Of a DNA stretch of 25,329 bases, positions 9,149 through 16,460 are shown one piece after another (the stretch's first letter is position 1; every line of letters begins with the position of its first letter). Source of the DNA: an uncultured Collinsella sp. (GTDB lineage Bacteria > Actinomycetota > Coriobacteriia > Coriobacteriales > Coriobacteriaceae); contig URTB01000002.1 in the NCBI GenBank assembly GCA_900550595.1, forward strand, positions 1 through 25,329, in the 5' to 3' direction. A program made the translations under genes and the position numbers. A model generated the notes under the pieces. It had not been told where the DNA came from. It ran no database searches and saw only the letters and a program-made list of their open reading frames with translations.

Positions 9149-9890
9149 CGTCGGTACCCTCCTGCTTGGTCGCGTTCATCGCCGCCTCGGCCTCAGCCTT
9201 CAGACGACGAGCTTCCTCGAGCTTGGCCTCGGCCTGGGCGAGCTGCTCGGCGGCGTTATCGGCCGTGACGGTTGCGGTGTCGCCCTTGCCCTCGGCATCC
9301 ACGATGGCAGCCGCGGCGGCCAGGCGGTCCTCCTCGGCCATAGCGCGCTTGAGGTTCATGCCCACCACGATGAGGTGATACACCTGGTAGATAAAGAACA
9401 GCAGCATGGGCAGGACAATCACGATGAGGAAGCCCATGGAGCTGGACAGGAAGTCCATGACCTTGCCCATCTGCGGCAACGCGAACAGGTACTTACCAAC
9501 GATGTCGCCATCGCTGATGATGTGCGTATCGGCCACGTCGTTGTTATCGCCCTTGGTGGTAAAGCTGCGCATGCCGTTAACCTCGTCGATGGCGGCGATG
9601 CGGTGCGTGTTGAGCGCGTACTCGTTGTCGATGATGGTATGGAACGTCACGATGTCGCCCAGCTCGAGCTTGGAGGTGTCGCACTTTTTGATGAAGATGA
9701 GGTCGCCCTTGTTAAACGTGGGCGCCATGGAGTCGGACTGCACGGCAAGCGGGGTGAAGCCGGCGATGTCAGAGACACTGCCGTCCTCGCGCGTGGCGAG
9801 CGTGGTAAACGCATACAGGGCCGCCACCAGGATGATGATCCACATGACGACGCTCAACGCGATGGATGCGACTTTTTTAACAGATTGCAT
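9141..9890 (-). CDS. ER-type (SipW-like) signal peptidase I, upstream copy
   Basis: A 249-residue signal peptidase of the SipW/archaeal subtype. There is a membrane segment at about 10-30 and Ser54 in Q-S-D-S-M-A-P. His96 in N-T-H-R-I replaces the usual lysine, and Asp115 is in K-G-D-N-N. A second membrane segment lies at about 150-178. The cytosolic tail from about 180 is charged and Ala/Glu-rich with heptad-like spacing, suggesting a coiled coil. The ATG at 9890 has AAGGGA upstream. It sits 60 bp after four TasA-like genes and overlaps the McrB-like gene by 8 bases, so processing of those four proteins is the natural inference. It is clearly divergent from the second copy at 4395-5099. Confidence 0.92.
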   Translation of the reverse strand: MQSVKKVASIALSVVMWIIILVAALYAFTTLATREDGSVSDIAGFTPLAVQSDSMAPTFNKGDLIFIKKCDTSKLELGDIVTFHTIIDNEYALNTHRIAAIDEVNGMRSFTTKGDNNDVADTHIISDGDIVGKYLFALPQMGKVMDFLSSSMGFLIVIVLPMLLFFIYQVYHLIVVGMNLKRAMAEEDRLAAAAAIVDAEGKGDTATVTADNAAEQLAQAEAKLEEARRLKAEAEAAMNATKQEGTDGE

Positions 9891-9950
9891 GATGTCCCTT
9901 ACTACCGTGTCTGTCTAGGTCGTGCGCGGCCGGGCAGCCGCCGTGCATAT

Positions 9951-10778
9951 CTACTGTTCCTCGATGCCCTCGAAGCGCATCGAAACCGAATAGTTAGCTC
10001 CCTTTAGCATATTAGTGCAATTTGGGTCCGTTCCCTCGAGCCATATGCGAACGGTCACCGGCTTATCCGTATCTTTTATCAGGTCGAACATATCGCTGGC
10101 CGCGGTGGCAGCGCCCGAGTCGAGCCCAAAGACGGTGGCCGCGCCGGACGAGCTCCCGCCCCCGTTGGGGTCGTAGACCCAGGTGTGGCCGTCGGCGGTA
10201 AAGCTCATGCGCATGGCGCTGGCCATGCCCTGCGTGTCGGAGCTAAACCGCGTGCCGGACACGCCACCGTCACCATCCTGGCCGGTCAGGCGAACGCGCA
10301 GGTCCGTACTGCTCATAAAGTGCAGCGTGAACTCCAGGTAGGCGCCGGTGGCGGGATCGGCAGTGGAACCGTCCTCGAAGGTGAAGGTCTGGTAGTCGCT
10401 CGTGGTGACGGGCTTGAGCTTGGACGCATCGATGTCCACGCCCTTTTCGCTAGCGATGCGCGCCGAGATCTGATCGAAGCCCAGGCTGTGCACGTATTCG
10501 TCGAATGTGGCGTGTTCGTCCAGGTCAAAGCGCAGCGAGCCATCGGCGTTGGCGTCGATCATGAGCATGCGGGTTTTGGCGCTATCGGCGATGGAGAACC
10601 AGGCGAACGTTGCCATGGCTATCGCCACCAGCGCAAACAGCACCAACACCACGGTTGTGGTGAGCTTGCGGCGCAGATCGGTGTCGGTGGGCGCGGCGGC
10701 GTTGGGCTTGCCGGTGGCGGCGACTGGACGGCGGTCGCCGGTAGCCGAGCGGCGGTCGTCTGATTCAACGCGTGCCAT
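9951..10778 (-). CDS. TasA/camelysin-like secreted protein with SipW-type signal (operon gene 4)
   Basis: 275 residues. A polar, Arg-rich N-terminus of about 38 residues precedes a hydrophobic segment at 40-57 that ends A-T-F-A-W-F-S, the SipW-type signal pattern. The rest looks like a beta-rich ectodomain. The C-terminus carries the family signature I-W-L-E-G-T-D-P-N-C at about 245-254. A GGGSSSG linker lies near residue 200. The gene starts 2 bases after the stop of the preceding paralogue (stop TAG, CA, ATG). By analogy with TasA and CalY it would be a fibre or surface subunit; sequence identity to those is low and the polymerisation claim is inference. Confidence 0.75.
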   Translation of the reverse strand: MARVESDDRRSATGDRRPVAATGKPNAAAPTDTDLRRKLTTTVVLVLFALVAIAMATFAWFSIADSAKTRMLMIDANADGSLRFDLDEHATFDEYVHSLGFDQISARIASEKGVDIDASKLKPVTTSDYQTFTFEDGSTADPATGAYLEFTLHFMSSTDLRVRLTGQDGDGGVSGTRFSSDTQGMASAMRMSFTADGHTWVYDPNGGGSSSGAATVFGLDSGAATAASDMFDLIKDTDKPVTVRIWLEGTDPNCTNMLKGANYSVSMRFEGIEEQ

Positions 10779-10780
10779 TG

Positions 10781-11764
10781 CTACTCACCGTCCAAGGTCG
10801 CAAAGAGCGCCAGGTGCAAGGTGCCCGGATCCTGATAGAGATAGTCGGCGCTATCGGGATCGGTGCCCTCGATGTAGTAATAGATATCCAAACGATAGGT
10901 CTGGCCAAGCCCAAGCGTGGCAAGCGCGTTTTGCGGACGCGCGGCCGTCTCGCTCGTGTCCAGCGTAAAGGCGGCTGGGTCCTGCGTTACGTTGGCACCG
11001 CAAGCAAGCTGGCCGTTTTGCCAACCCAGAAGCATGCCCTCGGTGTAGCCCGCCAGGCCCGAAGGCGCGGTCGCGGGATGCTCGTCGCGATGGCCGCTAT
11101 CAGAGCTGTCGAGCTCAAAAATGTTGGTGGCAAGCACCTGGTTGCCGCTCGAAATCTTGATGCCCACGCGGGCTGCGCGCAGCAGCTCGGCATCGGCACC
11201 CTGCGGGACCAGCGATTCGGCCAGATACAGGTTGACCTTGCCCCTTACTTTGCTGGCGCCCGTTCCGGTAATGGTGGAGCGCAGGTCGATCCAACCGTGG
11301 TAGAAGGCGGAGCCGTTGTCTTTTGCCTGCTCAAACACTGTGGCATCGCCGGCAGAGTTGTTTTGCGCACAGGCAGCAAAGCCGTTGAGATCGAAGGTCG
11401 AGACCGGGTAGAGCGTCACGGCGCCGGTCGCGATAGAAGCTAGGGAAACGTCGCCCTGCTGCGACCAGCTGCCGCGGTCGGCATCGCCCAGCTCCAGCAC
11501 CAGCTTGGACGTGTCACTGTGCACGCTCACCGAATTGGTGTTGACCTTCATGTTGTTGGTAAACCAGGCGTAGGTCGCGGCGCCCAAAGTGGCGGCGAGC
11601 GCCACCATAACGAGCGCGATGTAGGCACGCGCGCGGCGAGCGTGGCGGCAGGCGGCGCCCTCGAGGTGCGAGCGCTCGGCAGCTGCGCTGGAGAGGCCCG
11701 CGGGGCTCTCACTCTGGGTTTTGGCCTCGCGGCTATCTGCTGGCATGTGCTTCTGATCTTTCAT
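10781..11764 (-). CDS. TasA/camelysin-like secreted protein with SipW-type signal (operon gene 3)
   Basis: 327 residues from the ATG at 11764, which has AAGGGGG upstream; an in-frame start further upstream would run into the previous gene and is rejected. An N-terminal polar region of about 46 residues is followed by a hydrophobic segment at 47-66 ending A-T-Y-A-W-F-T. The C-terminal signature is a variant, Y-I-E-G-T-D-P-D-S at about 297-305, in which Ser replaces the final cysteine of its paralogues. It lies 13 bp after gene 2 and 2 bp before gene 4. A surface fibre subunit is the best guess. Confidence 0.75.
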   Translation of the reverse strand: MKDQKHMPADSREAKTQSESPAGLSSAAAERSHLEGAACRHARRARAYIALVMVALAATLGAATYAWFTNNMKVNTNSVSVHSDTSKLVLELGDADRGSWSQQGDVSLASIATGAVTLYPVSTFDLNGFAACAQNNSAGDATVFEQAKDNGSAFYHGWIDLRSTITGTGASKVRGKVNLYLAESLVPQGADAELLRAARVGIKISSGNQVLATNIFELDSSDSGHRDEHPATAPSGLAGYTEGMLLGWQNGQLACGANVTQDPAAFTLDTSETAARPQNALATLGLGQTYRLDIYYYIEGTDPDSADYLYQDPGTLHLALFATLDGE

Positions 11765-11777
11765 GTCGCTCGCCCCC

Positions 11778-12590
11778 TTACGCCTTGGCCGCGGCAAAGG
11801 CAAGCTGCAGCACCACATCGCGAGCCTGGGCCTCGTCGATGCAATTGGCGTCGCAGCCTTCCATATACACAACGTAATGAACGCTTGCCACCTCGTTGGC
11901 GGCCAGCGTGCAGATGGGCGTGGCGCCGGTGCCGTCCATGCTGCAGGCGCTTATGGCGCGCGCAGGGTCGGCGGTGTAGGTCCAGCCCGAGGCGCCCGCT
12001 GCCACGACAACGCCGTCTTGCGCGGTGGTGCGCCTGCTAGTGGCACCCGCGGTGCTGCCCAGGTCGTCGCAGGTAAAGATATGCGTTTGCGTGCCCGACT
12101 GGGTCGTAATTACCAGACCCAGGCGCAGCGCGGCCAGCAGCTGCGGGTCGCTCGTCACGCTCATCTGGCCCGGATACAGGTACACGTTGAGCGCGCTGTC
12201 GCCGCCCTTAAGGTACAGCGTGCCCGAAAGGGCATAGTCGTCCAGCCGCGCGGTGCAGTCGGCGTAGTCGGTCGTGATGCCCGCGGCGTTTTGGAACGTG
12301 CCGCGCCAAAAGCGGGCAAGGTCTGACGTCGAGATGGGGTAGAGCGTCTTGTCGGCCGCGGCAAGCGCGGCCGTCGTGTCCCAGGGTCCGTTGGCCGAAA
12401 GACCAATCTGCAAGTCGGAGCTCTCGTCGCTTACCGTATGCGCCACGGGCGTCACGTTGGTGTAGCGCGAGTTGCTAAACCAGGCGTAGGTGGCGGCACT
12501 CAGGGCGGCTACCAGCACCAACATCCATGCGGCCGCGGCAACCATGCGACGGCGCGAGCCCAGGATATCTTTGGTGTTCGATGCACTCAT
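11778..12590 (-). CDS. TasA/camelysin-like secreted protein with SipW-type signal (operon gene 2)
   Basis: 270 residues from the ATG at 12590, preceded by AAGGGGG. The hydrophobic segment at about 16-36 ends A-T-Y-A-W-F-S. The ectodomain shows D-L-Q-I-G-L near 60 and Y-P-I-S-T-S-D-L near 85, a pattern echoed in gene 3 (Y-P-V-S-T-F-D-L). The C-terminal signature is Y-M-E-G-C-D-A-N-C at about 242-250. The pair of cysteines could form a disulfide outside the cell. Closely packed between genes 1 and 3. Confidence 0.75.
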   Translation of the reverse strand: MSASNTKDILGSRRRMVAAAAWMLVLVAALSAATYAWFSNSRYTNVTPVAHTVSDESSDLQIGLSANGPWDTTAALAAADKTLYPISTSDLARFWRGTFQNAAGITTDYADCTARLDDYALSGTLYLKGGDSALNVYLYPGQMSVTSDPQLLAALRLGLVITTQSGTQTHIFTCDDLGSTAGATSRRTTAQDGVVVAAGASGWTYTADPARAISACSMDGTGATPICTLAANEVASVHYVVYMEGCDANCIDEAQARDVVLQLAFAAAKA

Positions 12591-12601
12591 CCCTAGCCCC
12601 C

Positions 12602-13486
12602 TTACGAACGTTTGCCGGCAAAGCGCAGCGCCAGCGATTGCAGGCTGGTGGCGACTAGGTTGTTGGTGCAGTCGGGGTCGCAGCCTTCCAGCCACACGTA
12701 CACATCCACGCGCACGGGCGTGCTACGGTCGGCGCCCTTGGCGGCGGCTGGCAGGCTGCAGATCTTGGTCGTGGCCTCCTTGAGGCCCACGATGCCGGTG
12801 TCTTCGTTGTAGTCGCAGAAGTTTGCGCTGGTCAGCTGGTCAAAATGGACAGTGGCGCCATCGGAGCGGCTGCTGTCGAGCACCAGGTGGTTCTGCTCGT
12901 TTTCGCCGGCGTCCTTGCCATCGAACGTGTTGTAGCGCGCCTGGGGATTGTGCTCGCCCGAGACCTCAAAGACGTACTGGCCCGTAACGGTGTCGCCCTG
13001 CCCTGGAGCATAGACGACCAGCCCCACGCGCAGGGCAGTGGAAATGGGGTTTGCCGAGTCCTGCTCGGTAAAGTCGATGCCCGACAGGTACACGTCGGTT
13101 GCGGCCGAGTTGGTGGCCAGGTACAGGGAGGTCTTGTAATAGTCGGAATGCTCGGCCGCGCCAAACATGCTGGCAAACAGCGAGTCCTGCGTGGTTCCGC
13201 CGGTAAAGCCCGTTACCTTTTGAAAGCCGTTGAGCACGTTGTCGGTCGAGACGGGATCGAGCAGGCCCGCAAAGCTCAGACCGGCGTTGGTCTTGTACTC
13301 GCCGTCGTATTCGTTGGAGATGAGGAAGGTTACGCCCGTGCCCGCGGCCATCTTGACGTCGGTGATATGGCGGTTGGCATTGTAGATGTACCAGGCATAC
13401 GTTACGGCTCCGGCAGCAGCAAGGGCCACCAGCAACGTGGCGAGCATGCGATTGAACTGTTTTTGCAGCGAACGCGCGTCCGACAT
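12602..13486 (-). CDS. TasA/camelysin-like secreted protein with SipW-type signal (operon gene 1)
   Basis: 294 residues from the ATG at 13486, which sits behind a strong GGGGGAGGGG ribosome site; a start 51 bases upstream lacks one. A short basic N-terminus is followed by a hydrophobic segment at 14-30 ending V-T-Y-A-W-Y. The C-terminal signature is V-W-L-E-G-C-D-P-D-C at about 264-273. It is the first gene of the eight-gene run. Its upstream 170 bp separates it from the divergent tRNA-Val gene. Confidence 0.75.
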   Translation of the reverse strand: MSDARSLQKQFNRMLATLLVALAAAGAVTYAWYIYNANRHITDVKMAAGTGVTFLISNEYDGEYKTNAGLSFAGLLDPVSTDNVLNGFQKVTGFTGGTTQDSLFASMFGAAEHSDYYKTSLYLATNSAATDVYLSGIDFTEQDSANPISTALRVGLVVYAPGQGDTVTGQYVFEVSGEHNPQARYNTFDGKDAGENEQNHLVLDSSRSDGATVHFDQLTSANFCDYNEDTGIVGLKEATTKICSLPAAAKGADRSTPVRVDVYVWLEGCDPDCTNNLVATSLQSLALRFAGKRS

Positions 13487-13658
13487 GCCCCTCCCCCAGA
13501 TGCCGTGTTGTAAACTGCCTGGACACCATTTGCCCATAATGGAGTTATTCTACGCGAATGTGCTGTTCGTCGGGGGTACAAACGCGACTTTCCGCGTGCT
13601 GTTCGCGCTACATCGGGGCGGATAGGGTCGCAAATCGCCGCTTTTTAAAAAATAGTTC
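13487..13658. promoter_or_regulatory. Divergent intergenic region expected to hold the operon promoter
   Basis: About 170 bp between the first TasA-like gene (minus) and the tRNA-Val promoter (plus). On the minus strand a TAGAAT (+ strand ATTCTA, 13547-13552) is a possible -10, but I find no convincing -35 at 16-18 bases from it. A short A/T run lies at 13641-13652. I see no gene here. Confidence 0.3.
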
Positions 13659-13687
13659 TTGCCACTGGGCGGGAGCTCCGTTATATT
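13659..13687 (+). promoter_or_regulatory. Promoter of the tRNA-Val gene
   Basis: TTGCCA at 13659-13664 and TATATT at 13682-13687 are separated by exactly 17 bases and lie 28 bases ahead of the tRNA, fitting a housekeeping sigma-70-type promoter. Confidence 0.75.
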
Positions 13688-13715
13688 ATTTCCTGCGCAT
13701 CGCGCACCCTTGATC

Positions 13716-13790
13716 GGGCGTTTAGCTCAGGGGGAGAGCGCTTCCCTGACACGGAAGAGGTCAGAAGTTCAAATCTTCTAACGCCCACCA
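13716..13790 (+). tRNA. tRNA-Val (anticodon GAC), CCA encoded
   Basis: 75 bases. The acceptor stem GGGCGTT pairs with AACGCCC. The D-arm contains the GCTC...GAGC stem. The anticodon stem CTTCC/GGAAG holds the loop CTGACAC with anticodon GAC. The T-arm CAGAAGTTCAAATCTTCT is standard. Discriminator A and CCA are encoded at 13787-13790. It reads GUC/GUU valine codons. It borders an accessory region, but I find no second copy of its 3' end in the window that would mark an integrated element. Confidence 0.95.
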
Positions 13791-13799
13791 AATGTTCGC

Positions 13800-13834
13800 A
13801 GCTCAGAGGCTTCGCCTCTGAGCTGTTTTGTTTT
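13800..13834 (+). terminator. Rho-independent terminator after tRNA-Val
   Basis: AGCTCAGAGGC at 13800-13810 and GCCTCTGAGCT at 13814-13824 form an 11-bp perfect stem, followed by GTTTTGTTTT. Confidence 0.9.
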
Positions 13835-13861
13835 ACGCCGCCAAGCCAAAAGGGCGCCGCG

Positions 13862-14010
13862 GCGCCCAAAGCCGTCTCAACAACGCCAGCAACCACACCA
13901 ATCGAGCCCAAAGTGGTCTCGACAACACCGGAGGCCACCCCAGCCAAGCCCAAAGTCGCCCAAACAACCCCAGCGAGCGCCCCGATCAGGCCCGAATGGG
14001 CCTCGCAGCC
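13862..14010. repeat. Degenerate 42-bp tandem repeat, about 3.5 copies
   Basis: Units begin at 13862, 13904, 13946 and 13988 (partial). Each starts with (G/A)(C/A/G)GCCCAAAG and continues with CTCAACAAC-like and CC-rich text. Because 42 is a multiple of three, frames stay open on both strands. One plus frame reads as Pro/Thr/Lys repeats (P-K-V-x-x-T-T-P), but it has no good start site or known domain. I regard it as a non-coding or decayed repeat. Confidence 0.65.
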
Positions 14011-14034
14011 ATATCCGGGCGACCCCCGCAAATC

Positions 14035-14214
14035 GAAGGTGAATGGTTTCCCGCGAAGTGAACGAGCCAAAACGAACCCCCGGAGCATCGACACTTTTGG
14101 CGGCTCATTTCCTGCGGTTTTGTCGTTAGAATCCTGCGGTTTTGGCGCCAAAAAGTGTGGATGCTTCGGGGGTCCAAAAACGCTCGTTCACTTCGCAGGA
14201 AACCATTCACCTTC
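14035..14214. repeat. 180-bp imperfect palindrome (MITE/REP-like element)
   Basis: The left arm starting GAAGGTGAATGGTTTCC at 14035 and the right arm ending GGAAACCATTCACCTTC at 14214 are inverted copies, with few mismatches over about 68 bases each. The arms also share GCGAAGTGAACGAG, ACCCCCG-AGCATC and ACACTTTTGGCG. The centre holds two direct copies of TCCTGCGGTTTT. There is no gene inside. A dispersed mobile or structural repeat is the likely class. Confidence 0.75.
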
Positions 14215-14250
14215 AATACGGCAGCACCCCTCCGCCGCCAAAGGCCCGCT

Positions 14251-15354
14251 CTACCAATACTGATGCGCCTCAATAACGGTCTGCCAGAGCTTAAACCGCT
14301 TTGTCTCGAGGCGCGCCTGTGCCAAATATCGCGCTTCCTCAGTCATAGGCTTGTAAAATATGGGCCGCTTGCGACGATGCAGCTTGCGTCGGATGCGCTC
14401 GCACAGGCGAACGAGCTTTTCGTAGTCGCTCGCCTGGTCAGTCGTCACCGTAAAGTACGCGACCTCATTGAGCATCTGCAGCTCGTTACGGCGCTCGGCA
14501 TCCTTGTGGATTTTCTCGCTTCCGTCATGGATGGCATCGCTGTCGTAATCGACCAGTGCGGTAAACACCTCGGGCAGCAAGCCAGCCCTTACTTTATCCA
14601 AGCCCACCTCTGCTTTCGCCGTAAGCGTTATGTCGGGTGTGCGCTCCAACACGCGCAGTTTGCGGTTGCGCCCATCGTTGTAACCGTCGCGAATGAAGTA
14701 CTTCTTGTTCAGTTCGGCCTTGCCCAGCGCAAGCCCGCCGTAATACGCAGGTAGCGACATAAACATGCAAAGCCCCGACTCCCTTGGAGACCGTGAGCCC
14801 TCTTCCACGCACGGAAGCAACGCCTTCGCCTTGGCGGCGCCCCTCACCTTTGACGCCCGGTCAAGGTACGCCGCAATGAGCTCCTTGGTCGTGAGCCTGC
14901 CGTCGCGCATGCCCGCATCCCTGCTTGTTACCCCGCCGGGAGCAAGGTTATCCAGCCGGTAGTCCGATGTCATGGCATAGCCGGCATAGATGGCCGCCGC
15001 CGCATCGCCATCGTGCGCTGCCTGCAAAAACGCCAGCTCGGGAGAGCACACGTATGCATCTAGGTCGCCCATCCAGTGGCCCAGCGAGATAAACGAACCT
15101 GCTGGGAGCTCGTTGGTGCACAGGTGCGTCTTAACATGCTTGCTCCGCCGACGGTCGGCTCGCGACGGCACCAGCAAATCCAGCGTTTCGATCCCCAGGT
15201 CGTAGCGATCGATAAACTCCTGCGCCTCCTGGTCGCAGAGCGCGCAGGCGTCCGCAATCGACACGACCTCTGGTTCCGAATCCCCAAAGCGCGGGTTCGG
15301 GATGTGTGCCAAGAGCGCCAGCGCAGCGTTATGTGAAACGATAAAGTGCCCCAT
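14251..15354 (-). CDS. AbiEi/DUF559-like protein with PD-(D/E)XK-type C-terminal region
   Basis: 367 residues from the ATG at 15354; a longer in-frame start 87 bases upstream lacks support. The N-terminal half (about 1-150) resembles regulator-type regions of AbiEi-like Coriobacterial proteins, with L-L-V-P-S-R-A-D-R and a block around S-L-G-H-W. The C-terminal part has the S-P-R-E-S-G-L...L-P-A-Y-Y-G-G block near 189-208. It then has L-V-D-Y-D-S-D near 277-283 and a basic tail, as in Vsr/DUF559-like nuclease-fold proteins. The exact catalytic set is not clear, so activity is unproven. It could be a Type IV antitoxin-like regulator or a defence nuclease. It stands alone on the minus strand, divergent from the DUF5710 gene. 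Confidence 0.5.
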   Translation of the reverse strand: MGHFIVSHNAALALLAHIPNPRFGDSEPEVVSIADACALCDQEAQEFIDRYDLGIETLDLLVPSRADRRRSKHVKTHLCTNELPAGSFISLGHWMGDLDAYVCSPELAFLQAAHDGDAAAAIYAGYAMTSDYRLDNLAPGGVTSRDAGMRDGRLTTKELIAAYLDRASKVRGAAKAKALLPCVEEGSRSPRESGLCMFMSLPAYYGGLALGKAELNKKYFIRDGYNDGRNRKLRVLERTPDITLTAKAEVGLDKVRAGLLPEVFTALVDYDSDAIHDGSEKIHKDAERRNELQMLNEVAYFTVTTDQASDYEKLVRLCERIRRKLHRRKRPIFYKPMTEEARYLAQARLETKRFKLWQTVIEAHQYW

Positions 15355-15476
15355 GGCGCGAAGATAGCACGCGCGTCGGCGGCGGCTCGTGACCCTGGCG
15401 AGTTTTCGGCAAACGACCAGCAGTTTTTTGCCGCGACGCAACCAAAGTGTTCATTCGTCGACGTCTAAATGCAAAT

Positions 15477-15549
15477 CCGTCAAGCTTTTGGCAAGGTTGC
15501 CGCTCAACTGACCAAAAGCTGACCATGCACTTGCCCATTTGCTTGACGG
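15477..15549. repeat. Nested inverted repeats in a divergent 402-bp intergenic region
   Basis: The outer pair is CCGTCAAGC (15477-15485) with GCTTGACGG (15541-15549). An overlapping inner pair is AGCTTTTGG (15483-15491) with CCAAAAGCT (15512-15520). A third is GCAAAT (15471-15476) with ATTTGC (15537-15542). The pairs share bases, so alternative folds are possible. The rest of 15355-15756 shows no convincing gene. Confidence 0.5.
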
Positions 15550-15756
15550 CACGCCCCCGCCAAAATGCTCCGCGACTTCTCGGATGGTCGAAGCATCCAT
15601 CCAGCGACCGCACGCCACGCCGCGATCGCCTCGTTAAGACGGCAGGCGCCGCCGACCGCCAGCTCAAACACCGCCGGTCCCAGTCGTGCGTATCGAGCAC
15701 CCAGCGCTGGGGTATCCTTGGAGCACATGCACCGCAAGCCACACAAAGGAGCCGCC

Positions 15757-16455
15757 ATGCGCACCGAGCTCGATGTTCCCTTTTCGCACAAAGACGAGGC
15801 CAAGGCCCTGGGCGCCAAGTGGGACCGGGTCAAGAAGATCTGGTACGTGCCCGATGGCGTCAACCCCGAGCCCTTTGCCGCGTGGCTGCCCGGCGTGGAT
15901 TGCTCCGACCCCAGCGCGCCCTACATCTACCTGGTGCTGGGCAAGCGCGAATGTTGGAAGTGTCACGAGCAGACGACGGTCGCGGCCTTTGGCATTCCGT
16001 ATTGGGCGGCCGAGGACTCGGGCAGCAAGGCTGCGCCCAGCGCAGCGCCCTCCATGGACGACGCTGGCCACATCGCAATCGACACCGCCCGCGCCAACGC
16101 CGTGGCCATCGTCCCCGCGCTGGGCTGCGTGCCGGCCGAGATCCGCGACTACCTGCGCGAGCGCTGCGGCTACAAGCCCGTAACGTCGCGCACCACCAAG
16201 ACCGTATCGCTCGCCAGCACCTGCACCGGCTGCGGCGCGCTGCAAGGCAGCCATTACCTGTTCGAGGAGCCCACGTCGCCGTTTGCACTCACGGCCATCA
16301 ACAAGCTACCCGCGCTGGAGTTCGTGCGCGTGGAAGTCGCCGGCGTCTACGGCATCCCCGCGAGCCAAGGCGACTTTGACCAGGCGCTCTTCACCTGGGC
16401 ACGCGATCACCACACCCAGTTCCACAAGAGCCTGTTCGAGGGGATCTACCTGTAG
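15757..16455 (+). CDS. DUF5710-domain protein with a predicted zinc-binding cysteine set
   Basis: 232 residues from the ATG at 15757, chosen because AAAGGAG lies just upstream. Residues 3-33 match DUF5710, with D-V-P-F-S-x-K-D-E-A-K-A-L-G-A-K-W-D and then W-Y-V-P. This small module is found at the N-termini of plasmid and phage DNA-processing proteins. Downstream, C66-x-x-C69 and C156-x-x-C159 could together bind one zinc ion. The C-terminal half is unrecognised. It is transcribed towards the DUF4143 ATPase gene. Function unknown; a nucleic-acid link is inference from the DUF5710 contexts. Confidence 0.7.
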   Translation: MRTELDVPFSHKDEAKALGAKWDRVKKIWYVPDGVNPEPFAAWLPGVDCSDPSAPYIYLVLGKRECWKCHEQTTVAAFGIPYWAAEDSGSKAAPSAAPSMDDAGHIAIDTARANAVAIVPALGCVPAEIRDYLRERCGYKPVTSRTTKTVSLASTCTGCGALQGSHYLFEEPTSPFALTAINKLPALEFVRVEVAGVYGIPASQGDFDQALFTWARDHHTQFHKSLFEGIYL

Positions 16456-16460
16456 GGCAA

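Noticed and set aside
10781..13537. Longer N-termini for three of the TasA-like proteins
   Set aside because: The internal ATGs at 11764, 12590 and 13486 each have a strong purine-rich ribosome site and give a standard signal-segment layout; the longer forms run into neighbouring genes or untranslated leader.
13716..13790. tRNA-Val as an attachment site of an integrated element
   Set aside because: No integrase gene and no second copy of the tRNA 3' end was found in the window.
13681..14151. Minus-strand open frame of 156 codons with hydrophobic 14-residue repeats
   Set aside because: It runs antisense through the tRNA and its terminator, and through the palindrome arm. Open-frame length comes from the 42-bp repeat.
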